DNA of 41,626 nucleotides, taken from Candidatus Omnitrophota bacterium. Its GTDB lineage: Bacteria; Omnitrophota; Gorgyraeia; Gygaellales; Profunditerraquicolaceae. Where the stretch lies: contig JAQTRM010000002.1 of NCBI GenBank assembly GCA_028711825.1, positions 1-41,626 on the forward strand, read 5' to 3'. Under the pieces are notes generated by a model. That model ran no database searches and had not been told where the DNA came from. It saw only the letters and a program-made list of their open reading frames with translations. Shown in pieces: positions 31,054 to 39,770 of the stretch. Every line of letters starts with the position of its first letter. Position 1 is the stretch's first letter. A program made the translations under genes and the position numbers.

Positions 31054-31503
31054 TTACATCTTCCCTAGAACAATCAAAGTAAAGACCATCACAAATAAAG
31101 CTACAGTCTCTACAACACCTACGACCGCCAGGTAGTTTCCAAACCCCTTACCTGTTTCCCCCATGGCGTCACAGGCGCAAGCCGAACATTTACCCTGAAA
31201 TAAGGCGGAAGCCCCTATAGCTAAACCGGCAAAAGCGCCAACCCCCCACAGATACTGCCCGGCATTGGCAAGCTCAATCATCTTAGTCGCGACGATATTA
31301 CCGTAAATCGTCTGGGTCAAAGGCGCTCCCACTAAAGCAACCAGCAAAAATGAAGCGCTTTTATTCTGGCTGAAATTCTTTTTCCACGCCCCTATGGCGG
31401 CCATACCCGCTATCCCCGTTCCCGCGGCGGAACCCAGAGCGGAAAGTCCAAGAACTAGCTCTAAACCTAAATCCTTAAACTGCACCAAAACTCCTCCGTC
31501 CAT
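31054..31503 (-). CDS. atpK: V-type ATP synthase subunit K (rotor ring proteolipid)
   Basis: A 149-aa membrane protein with two fused c-type hairpins (four helices), the V-type form. The ion-binding carboxylate is Glu132 (VGVVETVALF). Thr63, Gln64 and Tyr67 (PLTQTIYG) and Gln103 (LFQGK) occupy the positions of Thr64, Gln65, Tyr68 and Gln110 of the sodium-binding Enterococcus hirae NtpK. Sodium coupling is therefore likely. The start is ATG at 31503, preceded by AAGGAG at 6 nt; an in-frame upstream start at 31560 would lie inside subunit I and adds unrelated residues. tRNA-Val follows 6 nt later. Confidence 0.95.
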   Translation of the reverse strand: MDGGVLVQFKDLGLELVLGLSALGSAAGTGIAGMAAIGAWKKNFSQNKSASFLLVALVGAPLTQTIYGNIVATKMIELANAGQYLWGVGAFAGLAIGASALFQGKCSACACDAMGETGKGFGNYLAVVGVVETVALFVMVFTLIVLGKM

Positions 31504-31504
31504 T

Positions 31505-33286
31505 TTAAACTCCTTCTTTCTTGCAAAACGGTTTATACGAAAACCCAATCCAGGAAACACCAGCGTGGCTACAAAACTCTAACACATTGAGCCTTACCCC
31601 GTGAACCAAGATTGACATCGGGCCCAGGATAAGATTAAGCATATGGCCGCAGACAATAACAAACGCGGCTATAACTATTGTCAGGATATCCCCTTTTTTA
31701 ACTATACCTGCTGCCATAGAATTAAAGGCGTCGGCGATCGCCACGGTTGCCAGCCCTACCGCAAAAAGGCGGATATACGAAACTACGTCGGTAAAGTTGT
31801 TTACCAGGCTTAAGGCTATTGTGCCCAGGCCCGCCCCCACCGCCTTGAAGATATTCTTCTGCGGACTACTGAAAAATAAAACCAGCAGCAACCCGGATAT
31901 GATCAGCCATGAACCGGATGACGGGAATACGGCGTCTAAGAGCAGGGTATTCGCAAGGAAAAATACCGCCCAAAGTATAAGAATCCACCCGACATCCGCC
32001 AGTGCGGACAACGAAGGGGCTTTCCGCATCGCCTTCCATCCATGAGCCAGGGAAAGATGTAAGGCCCCGATAAAAAAACATAAGCTTTGGAGAAAAGTCG
32101 CATTATTCAGCTTCGGCAGCAAAGGCTTTAACCCCATACCATGCAACCACTCCTGCCCAAAGAAAGTGCCGCTCAATAATCCCCATATCATAGCGCAAAA
32201 GCTCAACACATAAAAGAGAAAAAACACGCTCTTATCTTTTACTTTGCCCCCCATCTTCTTATATACCCATAAAGTCAACAGAAAATAAATCAACCCATAC
32301 CCGGCATCCCCTATGAGTATCCCGAAAAATATACTAAAAAATATGATAAATAAAGGGCTGATGTCGATCTCGGAATATCCCGGCACCAGCTCCAGGAGCT
32401 TCAAGACGGGTTTTATAAGCGAAACCCAGGCGGGATTGCGCAACAATGTCGGCACGGCATCATTCTCCCCGGGCTCTAATGTCAGGATCCCCCATCCGTT
32501 TTTTTTCGCCCGCCCGACCAATAAGTTTTCCGCATCTACGGGAATATATCCTTTTAAATAGGCAATCTCTTCTGTCCGTCCCATCCCTTTTAAAACCGAA
32601 TAAAACTCTTTTTCTTTTAACAAAAGGTTCTCTGCAGCAGTAAGATCATTGGAATAAACCGCGCAGGAAGATATTTCTTTCTTTATGCTCTGCATGATCC
32701 TGGTATCTTCACTAAGCCTCTTTTTCATGCCGGATAAAGACAGTTTAGGAAGTTCCAACTCCTTAAAACCTGTCTCGATACCCCCCATGCTTACAACCAG
32801 GCAATTTACCAGAACGCCTTGAGAAGAAATCTTTTTTATTACGATATCCGGAGGCAAGAGGGCAATCTTATCTTTAGATATCTGGTAAAGCTTAACTTGG
32901 ACATTATTGTCCTGTAAAGCCCTTAGCGCATCGGGATCAAAATCTCCCCAGGGGCTCCATAAATCTATCCAGCTGTGCAAAGTTACCGAATACTCTTTTA
33001 ACTGATCATGCCTTTTCTGCAAATCGATGACGTGGCGGCAGAAAACGTCTAAATCCCCCATCTGACCGGTCTTACCTTTTCCCGGTTCTACCGCCGCGGA
33101 TGCGGATAAAATCGTCCTGACCTGTTCGATCAGGGCAATCTTATCGTTGATCGCGCTAAGTTCGACTCCGGATGGGACATTATCATGTTCGACATGCACC
33201 ATCCCCAAAGAACCTAAATCCTCCAAAGCCTCCCGATCCTGCCCCTGACGCATAAGCAGAAATATTTTTTTCATCCCGACAATCAT
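31505..33286 (-). CDS. atpI: V-type ATP synthase subunit I (a-subunit homolog)
   Basis: The 593-aa stator subunit forms the ion half-channels. The N-terminal half (1-300) is cytoplasmic (MKKIFLLMRQGQDREALEDL; GRTEEIAYLKGYIPVDAENL). The C-terminal half has about seven to eight membrane helices: PLFIIFFSIFFGILIGDAGY with GLIYFLLTLW, SFCAMIWGLLSGTFFG, and SLVNNFTDVVSYIRLFAVGL, which contains the conserved SYxRLFAVGL with the essential Arg. It is somewhat shorter than the usual 620-680 aa. It overlaps subunit D by ATGA. Confidence 0.96.
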   Translation of the reverse strand: MIVGMKKIFLLMRQGQDREALEDLGSLGMVHVEHDNVPSGVELSAINDKIALIEQVRTILSASAAVEPGKGKTGQMGDLDVFCRHVIDLQKRHDQLKEYSVTLHSWIDLWSPWGDFDPDALRALQDNNVQVKLYQISKDKIALLPPDIVIKKISSQGVLVNCLVVSMGGIETGFKELELPKLSLSGMKKRLSEDTRIMQSIKKEISSCAVYSNDLTAAENLLLKEKEFYSVLKGMGRTEEIAYLKGYIPVDAENLLVGRAKKNGWGILTLEPGENDAVPTLLRNPAWVSLIKPVLKLLELVPGYSEIDISPLFIIFFSIFFGILIGDAGYGLIYFLLTLWVYKKMGGKVKDKSVFFLFYVLSFCAMIWGLLSGTFFGQEWLHGMGLKPLLPKLNNATFLQSLCFFIGALHLSLAHGWKAMRKAPSLSALADVGWILILWAVFFLANTLLLDAVFPSSGSWLIISGLLLVLFFSSPQKNIFKAVGAGLGTIALSLVNNFTDVVSYIRLFAVGLATVAIADAFNSMAAGIVKKGDILTIVIAAFVIVCGHMLNLILGPMSILVHGVRLNVLEFCSHAGVSWIGFSYKPFCKKEGV

Positions 33287-33900
33287 GACATAGCCCCTTC
33301 TAAAACCATTTCTTCTATTTTCTTCTTGGCGATCTTACTGCGCCCCACGGCGTTAGCCATTTGATCTCCGATATAAATCTTGATCAGGCGGATATTCTCC
33401 TCCGCCTGAGGGATCTTTACTTTTTCAAATAAATTTACCCTTTGGGTAGTAACTCTCAATTCCCGGCGCAAAACATCCAGCCCCTGCCGAAGAGTATCAA
33501 TTTTTTTATGTAAACCGGCTAATTCTCGCAAAGACTTTATCGCGCTGTCCACCCATAAAGGAAAAAGAAAAAGATCGTAATCTTTTTCGGAAAACTCCAG
33601 GGCGTCAAACACCGGAACATCAACTCCGGCGATATTCTTAAAATGTGTAACCGTTTTATCCGGCTTGACGAAAGAATGGAAATCCTCCTGCGCTTCAGAT
33701 AACAGACCCGCCCAAACCAAAACCCCCTGCCTTTTACTCTCTAAAGACTGCTCGGCATTCTGCAAAGCCGTATTTTGCTGCAGAATTTCCAACTGTAATT
33801 GCTGTTTTTTTAGCTGTAAGGTAGGCAGATAACGCAGGAACTGTTTCAAAGAGTCGCGCTGTCTCTTCAACTCTCCTTTGGTAAATTTAATTTTCGCCAT
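33283..33900 (-). CDS. atpD: V-type ATP synthase subunit D (central stalk)
   Basis: A 205-aa almost all-helical protein: IKFTKGELKRQRDSLKQFLR at the start and RVNLFEKVKIPQAEENIRLI then KIYIGDQMANAVGRSKIAKK at the end, both diagnostic for subunit D. It forms the rotating coiled-coil shaft. The usual partner subunit F is not encoded nearby. A 92-nt gap with a long stem-loop separates it from subunit B. Confidence 0.95.
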   Translation of the reverse strand: MAKIKFTKGELKRQRDSLKQFLRYLPTLQLKKQQLQLEILQQNTALQNAEQSLESKRQGVLVWAGLLSEAQEDFHSFVKPDKTVTHFKNIAGVDVPVFDALEFSEKDYDLFLFPLWVDSAIKSLRELAGLHKKIDTLRQGLDVLRRELRVTTQRVNLFEKVKIPQAEENIRLIKIYIGDQMANAVGRSKIAKKKIEEMVLEGAMS

Positions 33901-33926
33901 ATCGATTTTCCGGAACGGTTATTTTT

Positions 33927-34005
33927 TAGGCCAGCCGTGTTAAAGCCGGTGTCATCGGAACTATTTTTACGGTTGCCGGAGGCAACCTGGCTTTAACGCG
34001 GCCAG
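33927..34005. other. Long stem-loop at the atpB/atpD junction
   Basis: CCGTGTTAAAGCC and GGCTTTAACGCGG pair over 13 bp with one wobble or mismatch. Inside lies a perfect 7-bp hairpin, GGTTGCC-GGA-GGCAACC (33971-33987). The outer 3' arm overlaps the stop of subunit B. No U-run follows on the minus strand, so it may be a processing or stability element that adjusts the B:D ratio. Confidence 0.55.
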
Positions 34006-35285
34006 AATTCCTGAATAACCGAAAGTTTGATCCCGGTCTCTTCCGGGGTAAAACAATCCGCCAGTATCCGCCAGCCCAGATCCAGGGCCTTTTCCAGAGG
34101 GATATTAACCTTAAGGGACATCATATTAGTCTCAAAAAGCGCCCCGTATTTTAAAAGTTTTTCGTCCCAGGCGCTCATCTGGAATCCCATGGACTGCTTC
34201 TCCAGGGTCTCGCGATAACTGGCAAACAGCTGGATCATCGTATCCATGATCGTGCGATGATCGGCCCGGGTCTTGCCGTTTACCTGCTGCTTGAGGCGGC
34301 TCAAAGAACCGAAAGGCTCAATCACCCCGGACTTCAGGTAAAACTGCCCCTCAGTAATATATCCGGTGTTATCCGGGACCGGATGCGTCACGTCATCCCC
34401 CGGCATGGTGGTGGCGGAAAGTATCGTGATGGAACCCGCACCTTCAAAATCTACCGCTTTCTCGTAGCGCGCGGCAAGCTGGCTGTAAAGATCTCCCGGA
34501 TAACCGCGGTTGGAAGGAACCTGCTCCATGGTAATAGCGATCTCTTTGAGGGAATCCGCGAAATTGGTCATATCGGTCAGAAGAACCAGGACCCGCTTGC
34601 CGGATAAGGCGAAATTTTCGGCCACCGCCAGACTGATATCCGGCACCAGCAGGCATTCCACGGTGGGGTCGGAAGCGGTATGCATAAAAAATATGCAGCG
34701 TGAAAGCGCGCCGTGAGCATTTAATGTTTCACGGAAAAAAAGGTAGTCGTCGTGTTTCAGGCCCATCCCGCCGACAATGATAATATCGACTTCAGCCTGG
34801 ATAGCGATCCGCGCCAGCAGTTCATTATAAGGCTCCCCGGCAATAGAAAAGATCGGCAGTTTCTGCGACTCTACCAGCGAGTTAAAAACATCGATCATCG
34901 GGATCCCGGTACGGATAATCTTTCCCGGCACAATCCTTTTAACGGGATTTACCGACGGAGAACCGATAGCGGTAAGCCCTTCGGAAAGAAGCGGGCCGTG
35001 ATCCATGGGAACACCGCTCCCGTTAAATATACGCCCCAGGAGATTATCCCCGGTAGCCACGCGCATCGGATGCCCCAGGAACCTTACCCGGTCTCCGGTA
35101 GCGATTCCGCGGGTGCCCGCGAAAACCTGCAGGGATATTTTTTTACCGTCGATACGGATAACCTGCGCCAGGGAAACCCCGCGGCGGGTGGTAATCTGGG
35201 CGATATCGGAATAACCTACTCCTTCGGCCTCTACGGTAATTACATCTCCGGCGATCTGAATAATATTCGTATAAGATTTTTGCAT
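33993..35285 (-). CDS. atpB: V-type ATP synthase subunit B
   Basis: The 430-aa non-catalytic nucleotide-binding subunit. It has the N-terminal barrel, then IRTGIPMIDVFNSLVESQKL, PIFSIAGEPYNELLARIAIQ (a degenerate P-loop, as in all B subunits), VLLTDMTNFADSLKEIAITM and SGSITxL-like AGSITILSATTMPGDDVTHP. It alternates with A in the catalytic head. It starts 2 nt after subunit A. Length is slightly short against the usual 440-465 aa. Confidence 0.97.
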   Translation of the reverse strand: MQKSYTNIIQIAGDVITVEAEGVGYSDIAQITTRRGVSLAQVIRIDGKKISLQVFAGTRGIATGDRVRFLGHPMRVATGDNLLGRIFNGSGVPMDHGPLLSEGLTAIGSPSVNPVKRIVPGKIIRTGIPMIDVFNSLVESQKLPIFSIAGEPYNELLARIAIQAEVDIIIVGGMGLKHDDYLFFRETLNAHGALSRCIFFMHTASDPTVECLLVPDISLAVAENFALSGKRVLVLLTDMTNFADSLKEIAITMEQVPSNRGYPGDLYSQLAARYEKAVDFEGAGSITILSATTMPGDDVTHPVPDNTGYITEGQFYLKSGVIEPFGSLSRLKQQVNGKTRADHRTIMDTMIQLFASYRETLEKQSMGFQMSAWDEKLLKYGALFETNMMSLKVNIPLEKALDLGWRILADCFTPEETGIKLSVIQEFWPR

Positions 35286-35287
35286 CT

Positions 35288-37030
35288 TTATTTCTCTTTC
35301 TTAAACCTTTTGCTTCCCAAAAGGTTTGAAATTTGTTCTTCGATGTTTTTAAATTCCGGGGCGCCGAAAGCGGCGGAGTTCCAAGTCCGCATCAACTGCC
35401 GCAGGCTTTGAAAAAAATGCAGCGCCGCCGCCTTATCCCCGAGTTCATAATCCGCATCCAGCACCCCGCGGATGAAATCCAGAATATAAACCTGTCTTTC
35501 TTTAGCGGTAGCCTCGTCCACCGGATCAAAGGCATTCTGCTGCAAATACACGAAATCGAAAAAATCGCTTTTTAAATATTCGGTATAATCTTTTAAAGAA
35601 GTGCCTTCTTCCCCGATAACTTTCATCATCTGGGATATTTCGTTTCCGCGGCGCAATAAAGCGTGCAGCCTTTCCCGGTCTTCAGGATCGACAAAACCTT
35701 CATACTTGCTCCAGCTGATCAAAGGGTCGATCGCCGGGTATTTACGCGCGTCGGAACGTTCGCGGGAGAGCCCGTGGAAAGCCCCCACTACTTTAAGGGT
35801 TGCCTGGGTAACCGGCTCTTCGAAATTCCCGCCCGCCGGGCTTACCGCCCCGCCGATGGTAACCGATCCGGTCCCCCCCGAGCGCAGCCGGACCACCCCG
35901 GCGCGTTCATAAAAAGAAGCAATACGAGACTCAAGGTAAGCCGGAAATGCTTCTTCCCCCGGAATCTCCTCAAGCCTCCCGCTCATCTCACGCATCGCCT
36001 GCGCCCAGCGCGAGGTAGAATCCGCCAGCAACAATACATTTAAACCCATCTGGCGGTAATATTCGGCAATGGTAACCGCAGTATAAACGCTGGATTCACG
36101 CGCGGCAACCGGCATTGAACTGGTGTTACAGATAATCACCGTGCGGTCCATCAGCGGTTTTTTCGTCCGCGGATCGATCAACCCGGGAAAGGTCTTCAAT
36201 GTTTCAACAACCTCGCCCGCGCGTTCCCCGCAGGCGGCGATAATCACGATATCCACTTCGGCGTGACGGCTGATAAGCTGCTGCAGGACGGTCTTGCCTG
36301 CCCCGAAAGGCCCCGGGGTACAATAAGTCCCTCCGCGGTTCACCGGAAACAAAGAATCGATCAGGCGCATCTTGGTCACCAAAGGCTCCGTAGGCCTCAA
36401 TTTTTCCGCGTAAGCCCCGATAGAAATCTTCACCGGCCAAAGCTGCTGCATGCAAACATCGTGCGCCGCTCCGGAAGAATCCTTAAGGCGCGCGACCGGC
36501 TGTTTAAGATTATATTTTCCCGCGGGCGCGATAGTTTCAACCTCCAGGACTCCGGAAAGCGCAAAAGGCGCCATGATATAATGTTTGAATATCTTTTCCG
36601 GGACAAAACCCAGCCAGCTTCCCGGCATCACCTTATCCCCAGGCTTGGCCAAAGGAGTGAAATCCCATTGCGCCTCATCCGGCAAAGCCTCAAGATATAC
36701 CCCGCGCTTAAGAAAAAACCCGCATTTCTCGGCCAGCGCCGGAAGAGGATTCTGGAGCCCGTCAAAAATCTGGCCCAGCAGCCCGGGCCCGAGCTCCACC
36801 GAAAGCAGCTCTCCGGTAAACTCCACGGCATCCCCGGCTCTTAACCCCTGCGTGCTTTCGTAAACCTGCATCTCCGCCTGGTCGCCGCGCACGCGGATAA
36901 CTTCAGCCTTCAGGCGTTCCGCGCCGCAAATAATATAAGCCACTTCATTTTGAATAATCTGCCCGGCAACCTGCGCGGTCACCATGTTGGCGTTAACCTT
37001 GATTACTTTTCCCGTCCTGGTATTTTCCAT
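35288..37030 (-). CDS. atpA: V-type ATP synthase subunit A (catalytic)
   Basis: The 580-aa catalytic subunit. Walker A is GPFGAGKT (240-247) in TYCTPGPFGAGKTVLQQLIS. Then come VIIAACGERAGEVVETLKTF, the Walker B region LNVLLLADSTSRWAQAMREM, SGRLEEIPGEEAFPAYLESR and GGAVSPAGGNFEEPVTQATL. The bulge domain at 110-190 marks it as V/A-type rather than F-type. It follows the DUF2764 gene by 2 nt. Direction of work (synthesis or pumping) cannot be told from sequence. Confidence 0.98.
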   Translation of the reverse strand: MENTRTGKVIKVNANMVTAQVAGQIIQNEVAYIICGAERLKAEVIRVRGDQAEMQVYESTQGLRAGDAVEFTGELLSVELGPGLLGQIFDGLQNPLPALAEKCGFFLKRGVYLEALPDEAQWDFTPLAKPGDKVMPGSWLGFVPEKIFKHYIMAPFALSGVLEVETIAPAGKYNLKQPVARLKDSSGAAHDVCMQQLWPVKISIGAYAEKLRPTEPLVTKMRLIDSLFPVNRGGTYCTPGPFGAGKTVLQQLISRHAEVDIVIIAACGERAGEVVETLKTFPGLIDPRTKKPLMDRTVIICNTSSMPVAARESSVYTAVTIAEYYRQMGLNVLLLADSTSRWAQAMREMSGRLEEIPGEEAFPAYLESRIASFYERAGVVRLRSGGTGSVTIGGAVSPAGGNFEEPVTQATLKVVGAFHGLSRERSDARKYPAIDPLISWSKYEGFVDPEDRERLHALLRRGNEISQMMKVIGEEGTSLKDYTEYLKSDFFDFVYLQQNAFDPVDEATAKERQVYILDFIRGVLDADYELGDKAAALHFFQSLRQLMRTWNSAAFGAPEFKNIEEQISNLLGSKRFKKEK

Positions 37031-37032
37031 CG

Positions 37033-37563
37033 TTAATTCGCGATTACCCCGTTCAATAAATATTCTTTATCCGCTTTTTGTATTTTCTCCCAACGCTCAA
37101 GGATCATAAGCTTCAACGCGTAAAGGGCAAGATGCTTAAAGTCGAAATAATGCCCGCAGCTTAAATTTTCCAGGAAATCCCATCTCGCCTGATCCAGGAT
37201 CTTTTCCGCCTCCAGGACCGAGGCGCTCCGGTAAGCGTTCATCGCCACATGGCTGATCTCCGCCTGAGGAGCTTCGGGAAGGCGCAGGAACTTCAAAGGA
37301 TCCGTTTTTTTGCGCCCCGCCCTGGCCCTTGCCAACTCATTCCGGAGCGTAATTTCAAAGGCCGCCCATTCTTTCAAAACCGCCGGAAGGCGCGGGGACA
37401 AAAAATAATCTTTCTCCTCTCCCAGCCCGGACAGAATCTTATATTCCTTCTCCGGAATCAAATCCCTGCAACGTGCATAGAACTCCGCCAATCCGAAGGG
37501 CGGTTTGGCGGAAAAACTCAAAAATGGCAGGCTGGAAATCAAATATACGTAATAAGAAGGCAT
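37033..37563 (-). CDS. DUF2764 family protein, V-ATPase-associated
   Basis: A 176-aa protein starting MPSYYVYLISSLPFLSFSAK, the characteristic N-terminus of DUF2764. The family is found between subunits E and A in bacterial V-ATPase operons of Bacteroidetes and Chlamydiae. The remainder is helical (ALYALKLMILERWEKIQKAD). It may replace subunit C/d, which is absent here, as a link between ring and stalk; this is inference from position. It overlaps subunit E by one base (TAATG) and precedes A by 2 nt. Confidence 0.85.
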   Translation of the reverse strand: MPSYYVYLISSLPFLSFSAKPPFGLAEFYARCRDLIPEKEYKILSGLGEEKDYFLSPRLPAVLKEWAAFEITLRNELARARAGRKKTDPLKFLRLPEAPQAEISHVAMNAYRSASVLEAEKILDQARWDFLENLSCGHYFDFKHLALYALKLMILERWEKIQKADKEYLLNGVIAN

Positions 37564-38165
37564 TACTTATTATCCAATATTTTTTTTAATTCCGGACGCA
37601 GGGAACCGGAGAGATATTCGCTTAAGGCCTCTGAGCTGAAATCAAACATTGACTTTCCTGAATCGAAACTGATCGTAAAACCGCTCTCCATCCCCTCGGA
37701 GGAACTTAAAGTAATCCCCTTTTTGGTCTCCTGAACCAGCTGCTTTAGAAATCCCGCCTCCAGCTTTTCCTTATCAAGTGGATTCAGCGCGACGATAACC
37801 TGGGACCCCAGGGACAGCGGGGCATTCTTGATCAAGGCGGCGATAATCCCCGCCAGCTCCTGGCTGGTCAAAACCTGCTTCAATTCCATCCTGACTAATC
37901 TTTCAAGCATCCCCGCAATCTCCTGCCTCAAGCTTATCAAAAGGTCGCGTCCGGATTGTTTTAACGCGGCGAGGGTGGATTCTTCATGCCTGGCGGATTG
38001 TTCTTTGGCCTCCGCGATAATTTTCTCCGCTTTGCTTTTGGCCTCCGCGATCAGCTTCGACGCTTTGTTTTCAGCCTCGGACTTTATCTGCGCGGCCTGC
38101 TCCTCGGCTTTCTGCACACCCTCCTGCCGGATCTTTGCGATCAAATCATTAATTTCCTGCGCCAT
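37563..38165 (-). CDS. atpE: V-type ATP synthase subunit E (peripheral stalk)
   Basis: A 200-aa protein. Residues 1-90 form a long Ala/Lys/Glu-rich helix (QAAQIKSEAENKASKLIAEA; KSKAEKIIAEAKEQ) and residues 100-200 a globular domain with ALNPLDKEKLEAGFL and SFDSGKSMFDFSSEALSEYL. Subunit E is the peripheral stalk and normally pairs with subunit G, which is not seen. It starts the V-ATPase block and overlaps pyrF by 17 nt. Confidence 0.92.
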   Translation of the reverse strand: MAQEINDLIAKIRQEGVQKAEEQAAQIKSEAENKASKLIAEAKSKAEKIIAEAKEQSARHEESTLAALKQSGRDLLISLRQEIAGMLERLVRMELKQVLTSQELAGIIAALIKNAPLSLGSQVIVALNPLDKEKLEAGFLKQLVQETKKGITLSSSEGMESGFTISFDSGKSMFDFSSEALSEYLSGSLRPELKKILDNK

Positions 38166-38847
38166 TTAAATCTCCCAATATTTCTTCTGTTTGCGATAAA
38201 GGATCGGCCGCTTTCAAGATCGGCCTTCCGATCACTAAAAAATCGCTTCCCGCCTTTACCGCTTCCGCAACCGTCGCCGTTCTTTTCTGGTCGTCGATGC
38301 CGGATCCCCCCGGACGAATGCCGGGAGTGACAATAATAAAATCTTTCTTTATCTTGCGCCGTAAGGCGCCGGATTCACGGGCAGAACAAACTATCCCGTC
38401 CAACCCGTCCTGCAATCCCTGCCGGGCCAAAGAGAGAACTTTTTTATCCCCGGATTCCTGGCTGGTCAAAACCGTAACCCCCAGCAAAAGAGGCCGGGGA
38501 ATCTTTAAGGCTTTCGCCTGCCGCCTGGCCGCCTCCACCGCCGCCTGCAGCATCCGGCTCCCGCCGGAAACATGTAAAGTCAGCATCTTGACGCGAAGCC
38601 GCGTCGCCGCCTCTACCGCTCCCGCTACGGTATTAGGGATATCGAAATACTTGAGGTCTAAAAAAACCTCCGCGCCTTTACTCCGGATCATTTCCACCAC
38701 CCGGGGGCCGTAAGAGGTAAAAAGGCGGCTGCCGATTTTGAAAATCTTAATCGCAGGATAAAGCCTGTTCACAAACCTTTTTGCTTCTTCTAAAGTATCC
38801 ACGTCCAAAGCAAGAATAACGCGGGTTTTATTTTTTAATCTTGGCAT
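38149..38847 (-). CDS. pyrF: Orotidine-5'-phosphate decarboxylase
   Basis: A 232-aa TIM barrel that makes UMP. It has VILALDVDTLEEAKRFV, the catalytic region VFLDLKYFDIPNTVAGA with Lys and Asp of the DxKxxDI motif, the phosphate loop TPGIRPGGSGIDDQKRTAT and DFLVIGRPILKAADP. Length matches bacterial PyrF. The last 17 nt overlap subunit E, tying pyrimidine synthesis to the V-ATPase transcript. It overlaps pyrD by 13 nt. Confidence 0.97.
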   Translation of the reverse strand: MPRLKNKTRVILALDVDTLEEAKRFVNRLYPAIKIFKIGSRLFTSYGPRVVEMIRSKGAEVFLDLKYFDIPNTVAGAVEAATRLRVKMLTLHVSGGSRMLQAAVEAARRQAKALKIPRPLLLGVTVLTSQESGDKKVLSLARQGLQDGLDGIVCSARESGALRRKIKKDFIIVTPGIRPGGSGIDDQKRTATVAEAVKAGSDFLVIGRPILKAADPLSQTEEILGDLNGAGN

Positions 38848-39770
38848 AATTTTAAACTTCCGGTAAGCCGGCTTAAATCGGGAATCCTGTTATTTATCAT
38901 GTAACGCTCTAAACCGGAGATAACCTCCAGACAGGCCCCGGGGTTGACAAAATTTACCGTCCCCAGACTCACCGCGGAAGCGCCGGCAATGAAGAATTCC
39001 AGCGCGCTTTCGACATCCATTATACCACCCATGCCGATAATAGGAATCTTAATTTTATTATACACATCCCAAACCATCTTTACGGCTACCGGCCGGACCG
39101 CCGGACCGCTTAAGCCGCCGGACCGGGAACCCAGCATGGGGATACGTTTACGCACGTCGATACGCATCCCGCTAAGGGTATTGATTAAAGCCAAAGCGTC
39201 GCTGCCCGCATCCTCGGCGGCCATCGCGATATCCGTTATACAAGTAACATTGGGGGACAACTTGGTAATCAGAATTTTCGAAGTAAGCTTGCGCACCGCC
39301 CCGACCACCGCCGCGGTATCGCCTGCATCCTGGGAAACCAGCTTATCTTTTCGCAGGTTAGGACAGGAAATATTCAGTTCAATCGCGGCGATCTCTTTAA
39401 CCGCCTCCAGTTTCCCGATTAAAATTTCAAACTCCACGGGGCTTTCTTCCGCGGCGATGCTCACAATCAGCGGTATCCCGAGTTTTTTAAGAAAAGCGAG
39501 TTTGGTACTGATAAAGGCGTCAATTCCCGGGTTTTCCAGGCCGACGGAGTTCAGCATTCCGGAGGGAGTTTCGCAAATACGCGGAGGAGGATTTCCCGGA
39601 CGCGGCTTAAGAGTGATGGTCTTAGTAACCACCGCCCCCAGCTTTTTTAGATCCATCAGGTCTTTAAATTCTTCAGCGTAACCGAAAGTCCCTGAAGCCG
39701 CCATTACCGGATTTTTAAGGTTCAGTTTATTGATCCGGACCCCCAGGTCCGGCTTTCCGCTCCTTACCAT
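38835..39770 (-). CDS. pyrD: Dihydroorotate dehydrogenase, class 1B catalytic subunit
   Basis: A 311-aa FMN TIM barrel that oxidises dihydroorotate to orotate. The landmarks are LKNPVMAASGTFGYAEEFKD, NSVGLENPGIDAFI, IELNISCPNLRKDK with the active-site Cys typical of class 1 enzymes, LITKLSPNVTCITDIAMAAE and the phosphate site IIGMGGIMDVESALEFFIAG. Pairing with PyrK makes it the NAD-dependent 1B form. It overlaps pyrK by 7 nt. Confidence 0.97.
   Translation of the reverse strand: MVRSGKPDLGVRINKLNLKNPVMAASGTFGYAEEFKDLMDLKKLGAVVTKTITLKPRPGNPPPRICETPSGMLNSVGLENPGIDAFISTKLAFLKKLGIPLIVSIAAEESPVEFEILIGKLEAVKEIAAIELNISCPNLRKDKLVSQDAGDTAAVVGAVRKLTSKILITKLSPNVTCITDIAMAAEDAGSDALALINTLSGMRIDVRKRIPMLGSRSGGLSGPAVRPVAVKMVWDVYNKIKIPIIGMGGIMDVESALEFFIAGASAVSLGTVNFVNPGACLEVISGLERYMINNRIPDLSRLTGSLKLCQD

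Noticed and set aside
31504..31560. An N-terminally extended subunit K
   Set aside because: The extra 19 residues lie in the end of subunit I, and AAGGAG sits exactly before the ATG at 31503.
34752..35411. A 219-codon plus-strand reading frame
   Set aside because: Antisense to V-ATPase subunits B and A, which are conserved over the whole stretch.
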